A model generated the notes under the pieces. It did no database searches. It worked only from the letters and a program-made list of their open reading frames with translations, and was not told the DNA's origin. Positions 8,865-18,868 of a stretch of 64,000 nucleotides of DNA are shown piece after piece. The stretch covers positions 1 through 64,000 of the forward strand of contig NZ_JASNJE010000008.1 in NCBI RefSeq assembly GCF_030164465.1, in the 5' to 3' direction. The DNA is from Sedimentitalea xiamensis (GTDB taxonomy: Bacteria; Pseudomonadota; Alphaproteobacteria; Rhodobacterales; Rhodobacteraceae). Each line of letters begins with the position of its first letter. Positions within the stretch are counted from its first letter, which is position 1. Both the position numbers and the translations under genes were made by a program.

Positions 8865-9026
8865 GATGGGGGTCCTGTTCAGGGTATGAATTGCGCGCCT
8901 TATAGGAACGGCGCCGCGCCTTGTCACCCGCTGTTGCGAGGGCTGCGACCCTTGGTCAGGGCGGGGAGGCGGCGGCCACGTTGACTTTCAAACCGGCAAA
9001 GGGCGAAACAGGGACACCCAGATGAA

Positions 9027-9671
9027 ATGCAGGCCGGCTTGTCCATGATCTCCCATTCCCGCGAAACGATTTTCGTGCATGTCCCGAAAACCGGCGGGCA
9101 AAGCATCGAGGCGGTGTTTCTGGACGATCTCGGGCTGGGTTGGAACGACCGCGCCGCTCTGCTCTTGCGGCACAACGACGATCCGGCGCGTGGACCCGAG
9201 AAATTGGCGCATCTCTTTGCCGGGGAATACGTCGCGCGGGGGCATATCGATCGCCGTGCGTTCGACCGCTATCTGAAATTCGCCGTGGTGCGGCATCCGT
9301 TCGACCGTATCCTGTCGGAATACCGGTATCGCGCCGCGGCGCAGGCACGGCGTGGGCTGACCCTGGAACTGGAGACGTTCCTGGCGCGGGAAGAGCCGGG
9401 CGACTACTCCGACCTGGCCCGGCATCGCGTTCCCCAGTTCCGTTTTCTGACGGATCGGGACGGCAGTTGCCTCGTGGATCATGTTCTTCGGTTCGAAACG
9501 CTCGCTGAGGATATCGCGCCGATCTTCGAACGGATTTTCGGTGAACGCCGGTCTCTGCCCCACAGGAACCGATCCGGCGGCAATCGGAAGATTGCGCTGA
9601 CCGCGTCGCAAAAGGACAGGCTGGCGGAGCGCTACCGCGGCGATTTCGAGGCGTTCGGCTATGTCCCCTGA
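9027..9671 (+). CDS. Sulfotransferase family 2-like protein
   Basis: A 214-residue protein with both PAPS-binding signatures: the 5'-phosphosulfate loop IFVHVPKTGGQSIEAVF near residues 14-30, and the 3'-phosphate segment VVRHPFDRILSEYRYR near 86-101. It likely transfers sulfate from PAPS to a carbohydrate or other hydroxyl acceptor. The PAPS source could be the Sat-APS kinase fusion at 20686-22404. Start is ambiguous: ATG 9027 or ATG 9045 (MISHSRETIF), which places the motif nearer the N-terminus as usual. The stop overlaps the next gene by 11 bases, suggesting translational coupling. Confidence 0.82.
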   Translation: MQAGLSMISHSRETIFVHVPKTGGQSIEAVFLDDLGLGWNDRAALLLRHNDDPARGPEKLAHLFAGEYVARGHIDRRAFDRYLKFAVVRHPFDRILSEYRYRAAAQARRGLTLELETFLAREEPGDYSDLARHRVPQFRFLTDRDGSCLVDHVLRFETLAEDIAPIFERIFGERRSLPHRNRSGGNRKIALTASQKDRLAERYRGDFEAFGYVP

Positions 9672-10356
9672 GACGGTGTGGAACCTTGAACAGGACCTGT
9701 ATCCGCCGGTGAAGATGCTGCTGGAGCGTCAGGGCTATGCCGTGAAAGGCGAAGTGGGCGCCGCGGATGTCGTTGCCCGCCGCGGTGACGAACCTCTGGT
9801 GATCGTCGAGCTCAAGCTGCGATTCTCGCTTGGCTTGTTCCATCAGGCGGTGGCGCGATTGACGCTGACCGATTGCGTCTATGTCGCGGTTCCGAAACCG
9901 GCGGGCAAGACGGCACGGCGGGCGCTTCGCGACAACCTCGCCCTTTGCCGGCGTCTTGGCCTGGGGCTGATCACCGTGCGGCGCGACGGGTATGCCGAGG
10001 TTCAGTGCGATCCCGGCCCCTATGCGCCGCGAAAGTCCAGGAAGAAGGCCGCGCGACTTTTGCGCGCCTTTGACCGATTGCAGGGCGATCCCAACGCCGG
10101 GGGCGCGACCCGTCACGGGCTGGTGACGGGATACCGTCAGGACGCGTTGCGCTGCGCCGCGCATCTGGCGGAAAACGGCGCCTGTCGCGGGGCGGTCGTG
10201 GCGCGGGAGGTCCGGGTTCCGACGGCCACGCGGATCATGCGCGACAATCACTATGGCTGGTTCGCGCGGGTGCGGACGGGCGTCTATGCGCTGACCGAAG
10301 GCGGTGCAGAGGCCCTGAAGCACTGGGCCCATAGCTGGGATTCCGGGCAGGATTGA
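9661..10356 (+). CDS. DUF2161 protein with PD-(D/E)XK nuclease-like core
   Basis: A 231-residue protein recognised as DUF2161. The N-terminal half contains GAADVVARRGDEPLVIVELKL (residues 31-51 region): a conserved Asp followed by E-x-K, the arrangement of PD-(D/E)XK nuclease-like folds, then helices with KPAGKTARRALRDN. The C-terminal third (from about residue 150) looks like a winged-helix-type segment ending GVYALTEGG. Whether it cuts DNA is unknown. It overlaps the sulfotransferase stop by 11 bases. Confidence 0.75.
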   Translation: MSPETVWNLEQDLYPPVKMLLERQGYAVKGEVGAADVVARRGDEPLVIVELKLRFSLGLFHQAVARLTLTDCVYVAVPKPAGKTARRALRDNLALCRRLGLGLITVRRDGYAEVQCDPGPYAPRKSRKKAARLLRAFDRLQGDPNAGGATRHGLVTGYRQDALRCAAHLAENGACRGAVVAREVRVPTATRIMRDNHYGWFARVRTGVYALTEGGAEALKHWAHSWDSGQD

Positions 10357-10908
10357 ACCGAAAACCGCCTTCTGATTCGCCTGGCGCCCAAAGGATGGGC
10401 GCATATTGTCGCAGAGTCGCAACCTAGGCGGGAACCTGCCAATGCCCGCCAAACGCAGGGTGGCAAACGACGTGGATTCGGCGGAGATTTGAAGAAAATC
10501 GTTTAGAAAGCGCGGATTTCCGCTTATTTAGATTGGCAGGTAGTGATTGCCTTTGTTTGCAAAGGTGGGTGCGATGAACAGGGTGACGAGTGTGGAAGGA
10601 TGCGCGTCGAACGAGTGACGGGGACGCGTGTGTTTCGTTTTAAAGATGATCCCGTGAAGACCTCGCGGTTGGTTTCGGTAACGGTTGTTGGCTGGGCGGC
10701 TCAAAGGAGAGAACAACGAAGAACAACGGCGGATTGAATTAGGGGGAGGCCGATGATTTCCTGCTTGTGCCGTTCTCTCGTCTCCGGACCCGCCCACCAT
10801 TTGGTGACACTGTGCGACGAGACCTGACTGTCTGATTGAGGGGTCGTTTTTACGGGTATTTCACGTTGGCTTAATCGCTGCCGACGCGCCCAATTTAAAT
10901 TAAGTTAG
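10357..10908. other. Gene-poor, lower-G+C intergenic region upstream of groESL
   Basis: About 550 bases with no recognisable protein family and a visibly lower G+C content than its surroundings. It holds scattered short open frames, one 24-codon frame with a strong ribosome-binding site (10753-10827), and ends at a strong terminator (10909-10935) that serves no annotated gene. No tRNA, RNase P, SRP or tmRNA signature was recognised. A small RNA is possible. Confidence 0.5.
10753..10827 (+). CDS. Candidate small protein, 24 residues
   Basis: Frame ATG 10753 to TGA 10825-10827 reads MISCLCRSLVSGPAHH and continues LVTLCDET. It is preceded by GGGGGAGG (10742-10749), one of the strongest Shine-Dalgarno sequences in the window, four bases from the ATG. 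It has three cysteines and no recognised family. It ends about 80 bases before the orphan terminator. It may be a small protein, a leader peptide, or chance. Confidence 0.25.
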   Translation: MISCLCRSLVSGPAHHLVTLCDET

Positions 10909-10935
10909 CGCCCGGCTTCGGCCGGGCGTTTTTTT
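10909..10935 (+). terminator. Strong orphan intrinsic terminator upstream of groES
   Basis: Stem CGCCCGGC (10909-10916), UUCG-type tetraloop (10917-10920), GCCGGGCG (10921-10928), then seven T. This is a textbook terminator on the plus strand, yet the nearest upstream annotated plus-strand gene ends about 550 bases earlier. It also insulates the groESL promoter from upstream transcription. Confidence 0.9.
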
Positions 10936-10948
10936 GTCGCGACGGCTG

Positions 10949-10977
10949 TTGACAGGGTGATCGTGCATCCCTAGCTA
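10949..10977 (+). promoter_or_regulatory. Candidate groESL promoter
   Basis: TTGACA at 10949-10954 is a perfect -35 hexamer; 17 bases later is TAGCTA (10972-10977), a weak -10. The CCCTAGCT context could also fit a heat-shock sigma (RpoH) -10. It lies immediately upstream of the CIRCE operator, the expected arrangement for a repressible heat-shock promoter. Confidence 0.6.
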
Positions 10978-10981
10978 TGCG

Positions 10982-11014
10982 CCGTTGGCACTCGTCTCGG
11001 GTGAGTGCCAACGG
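10982..11014 (+). promoter_or_regulatory. CIRCE operator (HrcA-binding inverted repeat) of groESL
   Basis: TTGGCACTC (10985-10993), nine-base spacer, GAGTGCCAA (11003-11011). The arms match the CIRCE consensus except at one symmetrical position, and the perfect symmetry extends to 12 bp per arm (10982-10993 and 11003-11014). The repressor HrcA binds such sites and is released on heat stress. hrcA is not in this window. Confidence 0.95.
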
Positions 11015-11072
11015 CCCGCCAGAGGGAGTGCGGGCCGGAATTACAAACTTTGAGCGTTAAGGAGCTACAAAG

Positions 11073-11360
11073 ATGGCATTGAAACCGCTTCATGACCGGG
11101 TGCTGGTGCGCCGCACGGAGAGCGAAGAAAAAACCGCTGGCGGATTGATCATTCCTGACAGCGCGAAAGAAAAGCCCGCCGAAGGCGTCGTGGTCGCAGT
11201 CGGTGCCGGCGCACGGGACGACGATGGCGACCGGATCGCGATGGACGTCAAGGAAGGCGACAAGATCCTGTTCGGCAAGTGGTCGGGCACCGAAGTTCAT
11301 GTCGCCGGCGAAGAACTTCTGATGATGAAGGAAAGCGACATCATGGGGATCATCGAGTAA
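11073..11360 (+). CDS. groES: Co-chaperonin GroES
   Basis: A 95-residue GroES (Hsp10) that caps the GroEL cavity as a heptamer. It starts [14 protein letters not shown], carries the mobile-loop region [18 protein letters not shown], and ends with IMGIIE, all canonical. An AAGGAGCT ribosome-binding site precedes the ATG. Co-transcribed with groEL 66 bases downstream, under the CIRCE operator. Confidence 0.98.
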   Translation: MALKPLHDRVLVRRTESEEKTAGGLIIPDSAKEKPAEGVVVAVGAGARDDDGDRIAMDVKEGDKILFGKWSGTEVHVAGEELLMMKESDIMGIIE

Positions 11361-11387
11361 GCCGCCCGGCTGCTTTGTTCCCGTTGA

Positions 11388-13073
<1,686 letters not shown>

Positions 13074-13155
13074 GCCACGCGTTTCCGATCCGGAAACGCC
13101 CATGCGGCGGCGCCGGGAAACCGGCTGTCCGCCGCCAAGCGCCAGACACGATCAG

Positions 13156-13181
13156 GGGCCGCCTTCCGGGCGGCCCTTTTT
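13156..13181 (+). terminator. Intrinsic terminator after groESL
   Basis: Stem GGGCCGCC (13156-13163) and GGCGGCCC (13169-13176), five-base loop, then five T. It lies about 80 bases after the groEL stop; a second short inverted repeat (13081-13097) sits between. Confidence 0.88.
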
Positions 13182-13292
13182 CATCTGTGATACCGAAGGC
13201 TTCGCCCACGGTGGAACGGGTGGCGTGACGAACATGGCGGGCGGCAAGGTTTCGATGTGTTCAACCGTGCCGATCGGCGCTATTCCGGCGGA

Positions 13293-14147
13293 ATGCGCCT
13301 CATCTTTCTCACTCTGCTGACCATGACCGCCTTTGCGGCCAATTCGATCCTCAACCGGATGGCCGTGGACAGCAGCGCGATAGACCCGGCGAGCTTCGCC
13401 ATGCTGCGCGTGGCGTCGGGCGCGGTGATGCTGTCCGGGCTGACCCTGGCGCGGCGAAAGACCCTGCCGCTGCGGGTGCCGGGGCGACTGAAGGGGGCGG
13501 TGTCCCTGGTCACGTACATGGTCGGGTTTTCCGCCGCCTATCTGACGCTGGACGCGGGACTCGGCGCGCTGGTTCTGTTCGGGGTCGTCCAGATTTCGAT
13601 TTTCGGGCTTGCGGCGGTGCGCGGAGCGCCGCCATCGGCACGGCAGGTCCTCGGTGCGGGGATCGCCTTTGCCGGGCTTGCCTGGGTGTTGTGGCCGGCC
13701 GGCGCGGTGCGGGTGGACCCTGTCGGGGTCCTGTGCATGGTGCTGGCGGGCGCGGGCTGGGCCTATTACACCCTGGCGGGGCGCTCCGAACCGGATGCAC
13801 TGGCCGGCACCGCCGCGAATTTCTGCGTCGCGGTTCCGCTGGTCGCGCTGGCCTATGCCGTGTTTCCCGCCGAGCCCGTTCTCACGGGAGACGGCGTCAT
13901 GCTGGCGGTGCTGAGCGGCGCCGTAACCTCCGGGCTGGGATATGCGCTCTGGTATGCGGTGGTGCCGCGGTTCAGCCCGTCGATGGCGGCCATCGTTCAA
14001 CTGCTGGTTCCGGTCATCGCAATGGCCGCCGGGGTGATCCTGCTGGGCGAATACGCCAGTGTCCGGCTGATCCTGGGCGCCGTCCTGGTGCTTGGCGGGA
14101 TCGCGCTGGCCGTGCGCCGCCCGGCGCGGACGGCCGGCGTCAATTGA
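13293..14147 (+). CDS. DMT-superfamily (EamA) transporter
   Basis: About 284 residues with ten predicted membrane segments in two EamA-type repeats, the usual drug/metabolite transporter layout. The second half contains AGWAYYTLAGRSEPD and, later, PSMAAIVQLLVPVIAMAAGVILLG, typical of the family's ninth and tenth helices. The substrate cannot be inferred; relatives export amino acids or other metabolites. Start 13293 (MRLIFLTLL) is chosen because the first membrane helix begins there; an ATG at 13257 would add 12 polar residues. It stands 36 bases upstream of the lipase gene. Confidence 0.85.
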   Translation: MRLIFLTLLTMTAFAANSILNRMAVDSSAIDPASFAMLRVASGAVMLSGLTLARRKTLPLRVPGRLKGAVSLVTYMVGFSAAYLTLDAGLGALVLFGVVQISIFGLAAVRGAPPSARQVLGAGIAFAGLAWVLWPAGAVRVDPVGVLCMVLAGAGWAYYTLAGRSEPDALAGTAANFCVAVPLVALAYAVFPAEPVLTGDGVMLAVLSGAVTSGLGYALWYAVVPRFSPSMAAIVQLLVPVIAMAAGVILLGEYASVRLILGAVLVLGGIALAVRRPARTAGVN

Positions 14148-14183
14148 CTTTCCCTTGATGCGATTACGGCGTATTCGGCGGCC

Positions 14184-14963
14184 ATGCGTCTGTTCCCTTT
14201 CCTTTTTCTGTGCCTGCAATGGGCTTCCGCCGCGCGGGCGGACTGTGTCGTGCTGCTGCACGGGCTCGCGCGCACGGAAACATCCTTTGCGATCATGGAG
14301 CAGGTGTTGCTGAAAAGGGGGTATCGCGTGGTGCGTCCGGGCTTTCCATCGACGGACCTGCCGATCCCCGACCTGGCGGAACAGACCTTGCCGCGAGCGT
14401 TGGCCGACTGTGGCGATCAGACGGTGCATTTCGTGGCCCACTCGATGGGCGGTATCCTGATCCGCTACTGGTTCTGGCGCCAGAAGCCCGACAACCTCGG
14501 GCGCGTGGTGATGCTTGGCCCGCCCAATCATGGCAGCGAACTTGTCGACAAGATCGGCGATTTCGAAGTGTTCGGACTGCTGAACGGTCCCGCGGGGATG
14601 CAACTGGGCACCGGGCCGGAAAGCATCACACGCAGGCTGCCGCCGGTGGATTTTCCTCTGGGAGTGATTGCCGGCACCCATTCGCTGAACCCGCTGTTCT
14701 CATCCTTGATCGACGGGCCGGACGACGGGAAGGTGTCGGTCCGCTCGACCATGGTGGAAGGGATGAGCGATCACATCGAACTGCCGGTGACGCATACGTT
14801 CATGATGAACAATCCGCGGGTCATCGCCGAAGTGTTGCATTTCATCGAATACGGCCGCTTCGATCCCGAAATCTCGTGGATGGATGCGGTGTTCGGAACC
14901 ATCGACAGCTTTTGCGTGACGCAGGACTGTGGCCCCGATGCCGGTGAACCGGGATCGCCATGA
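14184..14963 (+). CDS. Secreted alpha/beta-hydrolase (lipase-like)
   Basis: A 259-residue protein with a signal peptide (first about 19 residues, ending ARA). The mature start, [14 protein letters not shown], is the lipase oxyanion-hole HG motif. The nucleophile elbow is VAHSMGGIL, and a late His lies in VTHTFMMNN; an acidic partner may be in [10 protein letters not shown]. Together these suggest an extracytoplasmic triacylglycerol lipase or esterase. Its stop overlaps the phnM start by four bases, so the two are probably translated from one message, although a functional link is not obvious. Confidence 0.8.
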   Translation: MRLFPFLFLCLQWASAARADCVVLLHGLARTETSFAIMEQVLLKRGYRVVRPGFPSTDLPIPDLAEQTLPRALADCGDQTVHFVAHSMGGILIRYWFWRQKPDNLGRVVMLGPPNHGSELVDKIGDFEVFGLLNGPAGMQLGTGPESITRRLPPVDFPLGVIAGTHSLNPLFSSLIDGPDDGKVSVRSTMVEGMSDHIELPVTHTFMMNNPRVIAEVLHFIEYGRFDPEISWMDAVFGTIDSFCVTQDCGPDAGEPGSP

Positions 14964-16141
14964 CGGGGCTTTCGCTGGACCTGTGCGGCGCCGAGGTGCT
15001 GCTGCCGGAAGGGTTCGCCCGGCGCCGGCTGTCGCTGGCCGATGGTGCGATCGTGGCTGATACGGTCGGGCGGCGCGTGGATCTGAGCGGATATCTGGTC
15101 CTGCCCGGTCTCGTCGACCTGCACGGCGATGCGTTCGAGCGCCATCTCGCGCCGCGCCGGGGGGCGATGAAGCAGATGACCGAAGGCGTGATCGCCGCCG
15201 AGGCGGAACTGGCCGCCAATGGCATCACCACGGCGGTTCTGGCGCAATTCTACAGTTGGGAAGGCGGGTTGCGCAGCCCGGATTACGCCGGACGGGTCTT
15301 CGATGCCATCCGGCAGGTGCAATCCGACGTGGTGACGGACCTGATCCCGCAACTGCGGTTCGAAACCCACATGCTGGACGATTATGCGGACCTGCCCGAC
15401 CGCATCGCGACCTGGGCCGTGCCCTATTTGGTTTTCAACGATCACCTGCCGCATGACAGGCTCGCGGCGGGCAAGCGGCCGCCGCGGCTGACCGGACAGG
15501 CGCTCAAGGCGGGGCGCAACCCGGACCGGCATTTCCAGATGATGCTTGACCTGCATGGGCGGGGGGACGAGGTGCCCGGCGCGCTCGCGGAACTGACGCG
15601 GATGCTGGCCGCCGCGGGTGTCCGCCTGGGCAGCCACGACGATCGCACGGCGGCGGAGCGGACGGCGTGGCGGGCGCTCGGGGTGCCGATTGCCGAGTTT
15701 CCGGAAACCCCGGAAGCCGCAGAGGCCGCGCGGGCCGGCGGCGACGCGATCATACTCGGCGCGCCGAACGTGGTGCGGGGCGGATCGCACAAGGGCAATG
15801 CCAGCGCGTTGGACCTGATTGCGATGGGGCTGTGTGACGCGCTGGCGTCGGATTATCACTATCCGTCCCTGCGCCGAGCGGCGCTGATGCTGTCCCGAAG
15901 CGGGCTTTGTGATCTTGCCGGAGCCTGGCAGCTGGTCTCGAGCGGGCCGGCGCAGGTATTCGGCCTGACCGATCGCGGATCGCTGGCGCCGGGTCGGCGC
16001 GCCGATATCGTCATTCTGGAACAGGGAACCCACAGGGTCGCGGCGACCATGGGACAGGGGCGTATCAGCTACATGAACGGCGGCATCGCCGACCGGTTCC
16101 TGGACCGGATCCAGGGGGGCGCAGCTTCTCAGGCTCGGTGA
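14960..16141 (+). CDS. phnM: Alpha-D-ribose 1-methylphosphonate 5-triphosphate diphosphatase (PhnM)
   Basis: A 393-residue amidohydrolase-fold enzyme of the carbon-phosphorus lyase pathway. Key segments are [17 protein letters not shown] (metal-binding entry, near residues 50-66), SHDDRT near 228, and the carboxyl [14 protein letters not shown] strand. It removes pyrophosphate from the ribose methylphosphonate triphosphate intermediate. No other phn gene (phnG-L) is in the window, so it is either detached from its pathway or a paralogue with another role. ATGA overlap with the lipase stop. Confidence 0.85.
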   Translation: MTGLSLDLCGAEVLLPEGFARRRLSLADGAIVADTVGRRVDLSGYLVLPGLVDLHGDAFERHLAPRRGAMKQMTEGVIAAEAELAANGITTAVLAQFYSWEGGLRSPDYAGRVFDAIRQVQSDVVTDLIPQLRFETHMLDDYADLPDRIATWAVPYLVFNDHLPHDRLAAGKRPPRLTGQALKAGRNPDRHFQMMLDLHGRGDEVPGALAELTRMLAAAGVRLGSHDDRTAAERTAWRALGVPIAEFPETPEAAEAARAGGDAIILGAPNVVRGGSHKGNASALDLIAMGLCDALASDYHYPSLRRAALMLSRSGLCDLAGAWQLVSSGPAQVFGLTDRGSLAPGRRADIVILEQGTHRVAATMGQGRISYMNGGIADRFLDRIQGGAASQAR

Positions 16142-16179
16142 GCCTTCGGCGCCGCGCGCATCCGCCCTGCGGGCCGGTA

Positions 16180-17253
16180 TCATCCTTTGCGCACGATTCT
16201 GTTGGCGTGGCCCATCTTGCGGCCGGGTTTCACCTCTGCCTTGCCGTAGAGATGCAGCGCCGTGTCGGGCTGGCGGGCGAGATCCGGCACGCGGTTCATG
16301 TCCTCGCCGATCAGGTTTTCCATCACCACGTCCGCATGGCGCTGCCCGCCGCCCAGCGGCCAGCCCGCCACGGCGCGGATGTGCTGTTCGAACTGGTCCA
16401 CGGTGCAGCCGTTCTGGGTCCAATGGCCGGAATTGTGCACCCGTGGCGCGATTTCGTTCACGATCAGGCCGCCCGGCGTGACGAAAAGCTCGACCCCCAG
16501 AACCCCGATGTAATCCAGCGCGTTGAGGATCGTGGCGGCGAGCAGGATCGCATCCGTGCGCTGCGCCGACGTCAGGCGGGCAGGCACGGTGGTGGTGCGC
16601 AGGATCCCTTCGCGGTGAACATTCTCTCCGGGATCGAAACAGGCGATCTCGCCGGTCAGCCCGCGCGCGGCGATGACCGAGACCTCGTGGCTGAAATCAA
16701 CGAAACCTTCCAGGATGGCCGGAGCTCCGGCCATGTCGGCCAGGGCGTTTTCCGCATCCTGCATCCCGGTCAGGCGCGACTGGCCCTTGCCGTCATATCC
16801 GAACCGCCGGGTCTTGAGAATTGCGGGCGCACCGATGGCGTCCAGCGCCATCGTGAGGCTGACCAGATCCGTGACGTTGGCGAAGGGGGCCGTTTGCAGG
16901 CCGAGATCCCTGAGAAAGGTCTTCTCGGTCAGCCTGTCCTGGCTGATCCGCAGGGCCTCGCGCCCCGGTCGGATCGGGCGGTGGCGTTCCAGCGCGTCCA
17001 GAGCCGAGGTGGGGATGTTCTCGAATTCATAAGTCACGACATCGACCGAGCCGGCGAAGGCGGCGATGGCATCGGCGTCGTCATAGGCCGCTTGCGTGAC
17101 CCGGTCCGCCACATGTCCGGCGGGCGGGTTTTCACCCGGCTCGAAGATATGGCAGCGAAATCCGAGCCGCGCGGCCGCGACGGAGAGCATGCGGCCGAGT
17201 TGGCCGCCACCCAGGATTCCGATCACGGCGCCGGGCGCGAGCGGCTCAGTCAT
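16180..17253 (-). CDS. purK: 5-(carboxyamino)imidazole ribonucleotide synthase PurK
   Basis: A 357-residue ATP-grasp enzyme of purine synthesis that carboxylates AIR to N5-CAIR using ATP and bicarbonate. It begins [22 protein letters not shown], contains [11 protein letters not shown] and [12 protein letters not shown] in the preATP-grasp/ATP-grasp region, and [14 protein letters not shown] near residue 265. The start at 17253 was chosen from family homology; upstream frame is out of family. It overlaps the purE 3' end by eight bases, so PurE and PurK are translationally coupled. Confidence 0.95.
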   Translation of the reverse strand: MTEPLAPGAVIGILGGGQLGRMLSVAAARLGFRCHIFEPGENPPAGHVADRVTQAAYDDADAIAAFAGSVDVVTYEFENIPTSALDALERHRPIRPGREALRISQDRLTEKTFLRDLGLQTAPFANVTDLVSLTMALDAIGAPAILKTRRFGYDGKGQSRLTGMQDAENALADMAGAPAILEGFVDFSHEVSVIAARGLTGEIACFDPGENVHREGILRTTTVPARLTSAQRTDAILLAATILNALDYIGVLGVELFVTPGGLIVNEIAPRVHNSGHWTQNGCTVDQFEQHIRAVAGWPLGGGQRHADVVMENLIGEDMNRVPDLARQPDTALHLYGKAEVKPGRKMGHANRIVRKG

Positions 17254-17734
17254 CCTGCGGCTCCTGCGGGATCGATGCGGACAGCGCGTCGCGCCACGCC
17301 TGCAGGCGCTGCGCCAGGGCATCGTCCCGCAGGGCTAGGATGGCGGCGGCCATCAGCCCCGCATTGGCCGCGCCGGCGGCACCGATCGCCATCGTCGCGA
17401 CGGGAAAGCCCCTGGGCATCTGGACGATGGAGTAGAGCGAATCCACACCGGACAGCGCCCGCGTCTGCACCGGCACGCCAATCACCGGAACGCGGGTCTT
17501 GCTGGCCATCATGCCGGGGAGATGCGCCGCCCCGCCGGCACCGGCGATGATCACCTGCAATCCGCGCGAGACCGCGGACCTGCCATAGTCCCAGAGCCGG
17601 TCGGGCGTGCGATGCGCGGAGACGATGCGTTTTTCGTAGACAACGCCCAGATCGTCCAGAATATCGGCCGCTTCCTTCATGGTCGCCCAGTCCGACTGGC
17701 TGCCCATGATGATCCCCACCTGTATGTCCGCCAT
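17246..17734 (-). CDS. purE: N5-CAIR mutase PurE
   Basis: A 162-residue class I PurE that converts N5-CAIR to CAIR, the step after PurK. It begins [16 protein letters not shown], followed by VSAHRTPDR and [14 protein letters not shown], the active-site segments. ATG 17734 is favoured over an in-frame TTG four codons upstream because GGGG lies at good distance before it. First gene of a purEK operon. Confidence 0.95.
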   Translation of the reverse strand: MADIQVGIIMGSQSDWATMKEAADILDDLGVVYEKRIVSAHRTPDRLWDYGRSAVSRGLQVIIAGAGGAAHLPGMMASKTRVPVIGVPVQTRALSGVDSLYSIVQMPRGFPVATMAIGAAGAANAGLMAAAILALRDDALAQRLQAWRDALSASIPQEPQDD

Positions 17735-17783
17735 GTCCGGCCCCAAGCTGCAAAAGAAACCGCACTATAGCGGCATCGCGCGC

Positions 17784-18008
17784 CTAGGCAATGATATCCG
17801 GCGTCAAACGGTCCTCGATGATCGCGATCATGTCCTTGAGCCACAGCTTCTGCTTTTTCAACCGCTTGAGCGTAAGCTGATCGGCAGTGCCGCGTTCCAC
17901 GAGCGCGTGAATGGCTTCGTCAAGATCCCGGTGCTGACGGCGGAACACTTCCAGTTCGACCCTGAGCACGTCGTCGGTTTTCATCGACAGATCGGATTGG
18001 ACATTCAT
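17784..18008 (-). CDS. DUF465 (YdcH-like) small protein
   Basis: A 74-residue, highly charged, helical protein. The segment FRRQHRDLDEAI, then LKRLKKQKLWLKDMI, is the DUF465 signature; such proteins form short coiled coils. Function is unknown. It is separated from purE by 49 bases and divergent from the hsp20 transcript. Confidence 0.85.
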   Translation of the reverse strand: MNVQSDLSMKTDDVLRVELEVFRRQHRDLDEAIHALVERGTADQLTLKRLKKQKLWLKDMIAIIEDRLTPDIIA

Positions 18009-18075
18009 GTGGCGGACCCAGAATCGTTGTGCTGTGAACCCAGAGAATACGCGGAGAAGATGTTTTCGCCTAGAC

Positions 18076-18104
18076 CTTGTTCCAGCGCGGTTTTCTCCCC
18101 ATAT
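18076..18104 (+). promoter_or_regulatory. Candidate heat-shock (RpoH) promoter of hsp20-DUF1150
   Basis: CTTGTTC (18076-18082), 14-base spacer, CCCCATAT (18097-18104). This closely follows the sigma-32 consensus (CTTGAAA, 13-15 bases, CCCCATnT). It lies about 70 bases before the hsp20 GTG start. Confidence 0.7.
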
Positions 18105-18171
18105 TCCTTGGGCGCGGTTGCCGAACCGGGACCGCGCGCTGCGTCGCTTTTTATGCCAAAGGACGAAATAC

Positions 18172-18585
18172 GTGTCGAAACTTACCTTGGGCTCATACCC
18201 GCATCTGTTGGGGTTCGAGCAACTGGAACGCCTGCTGGAACGGTCCTCGAAGGCCGGAAACGAAGGCTATCCGCCCTTCAACATCGAACAGACTTCGGAT
18301 TTTTCCTACCGGATCACGCTGGCCGTGGCCGGGTTCGCGGAGAGCGATCTGTCGATCACGGTCGAGGACCGGCAACTGGTGATCCGGGGCCGTCAGACCG
18401 AGGACATGGATGGCCGGGTCTTCCTGCACCGCGGGATTGCCGCGCGACAGTTCCAGCGCATGTTCGTTCTGGCTGACGGCGTCGAAGTCGGCGAAGCCAT
18501 CATGGAAAACGGATTGCTGCATGTCGATCTGACGCGGGCCATGCCCGAAACGGTGGTGCAGACGATCAATATCAGGAAAGGGTAA
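18172..18585 (+). CDS. Small heat-shock protein, Hsp20 family
   Basis: A 137-residue alpha-crystallin-domain holdase. Segments: LGFEQLERLLERSSKAGNEG, then YPPFNIEQ, ITLAVAGF, DLSITVEDRQLVIRGR, and the end of the domain at MENGLLHVDL. The start is GTG at 18172 with AAGGAC upstream; family N-termini begin SKLTLG. An RpoH-type promoter lies upstream. The DUF1150 gene follows after three bases, a recurrent pairing in Rhodobacterales. Confidence 0.92.
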   Translation: MSKLTLGSYPHLLGFEQLERLLERSSKAGNEGYPPFNIEQTSDFSYRITLAVAGFAESDLSITVEDRQLVIRGRQTEDMDGRVFLHRGIAARQFQRMFVLADGVEVGEAIMENGLLHVDLTRAMPETVVQTINIRKG

Positions 18586-18588
18586 GTC

Positions 18589-18813
18589 ATGAACACACCA
18601 TTCAATTTTGACCAGTCGGACAATCGCATCGTCTACGTCAAGACCGTAGACGTGGCCGACCTGCCGCAAGAAGTGCGGGCCGAGGCCGGCGACCTGAGCC
18701 ACCTTTACGCCGTGCATTCGGCGGACGGGGCGCAACTGGCGCTGGTTGCGGACCGCAGAATGGCCTTTGTCCTGGCGCGTCAGAACGATTTCGCGCCGGT
18801 GGCCGTTCACTAG
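18589..18813 (+). CDS. DUF1150 family protein
   Basis: A 74-residue soluble protein. IVYVKTVDVADLPQEV and LALVADRRMAFVLARQNDF are the DUF1150 hallmarks. No function is established. It starts three bases after the hsp20 stop and must share its heat-shock transcript, which suggests a role in or alongside proteostasis. Confidence 0.9.
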   Translation: MNTPFNFDQSDNRIVYVKTVDVADLPQEVRAEAGDLSHLYAVHSADGAQLALVADRRMAFVLARQNDFAPVAVH

Positions 18814-18868
18814 GTCTGACCGCACCACATGAACGGGTGAGTGCTCCGCCCGCGCCGAAAGGGTTGCA

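Noticed and set aside
10357..10908. tRNA, SRP RNA, tmRNA or RNase P RNA in the gap before groES
   Set aside because: None of the conserved cores of these RNAs was found; only an orphan terminator supports an RNA here.
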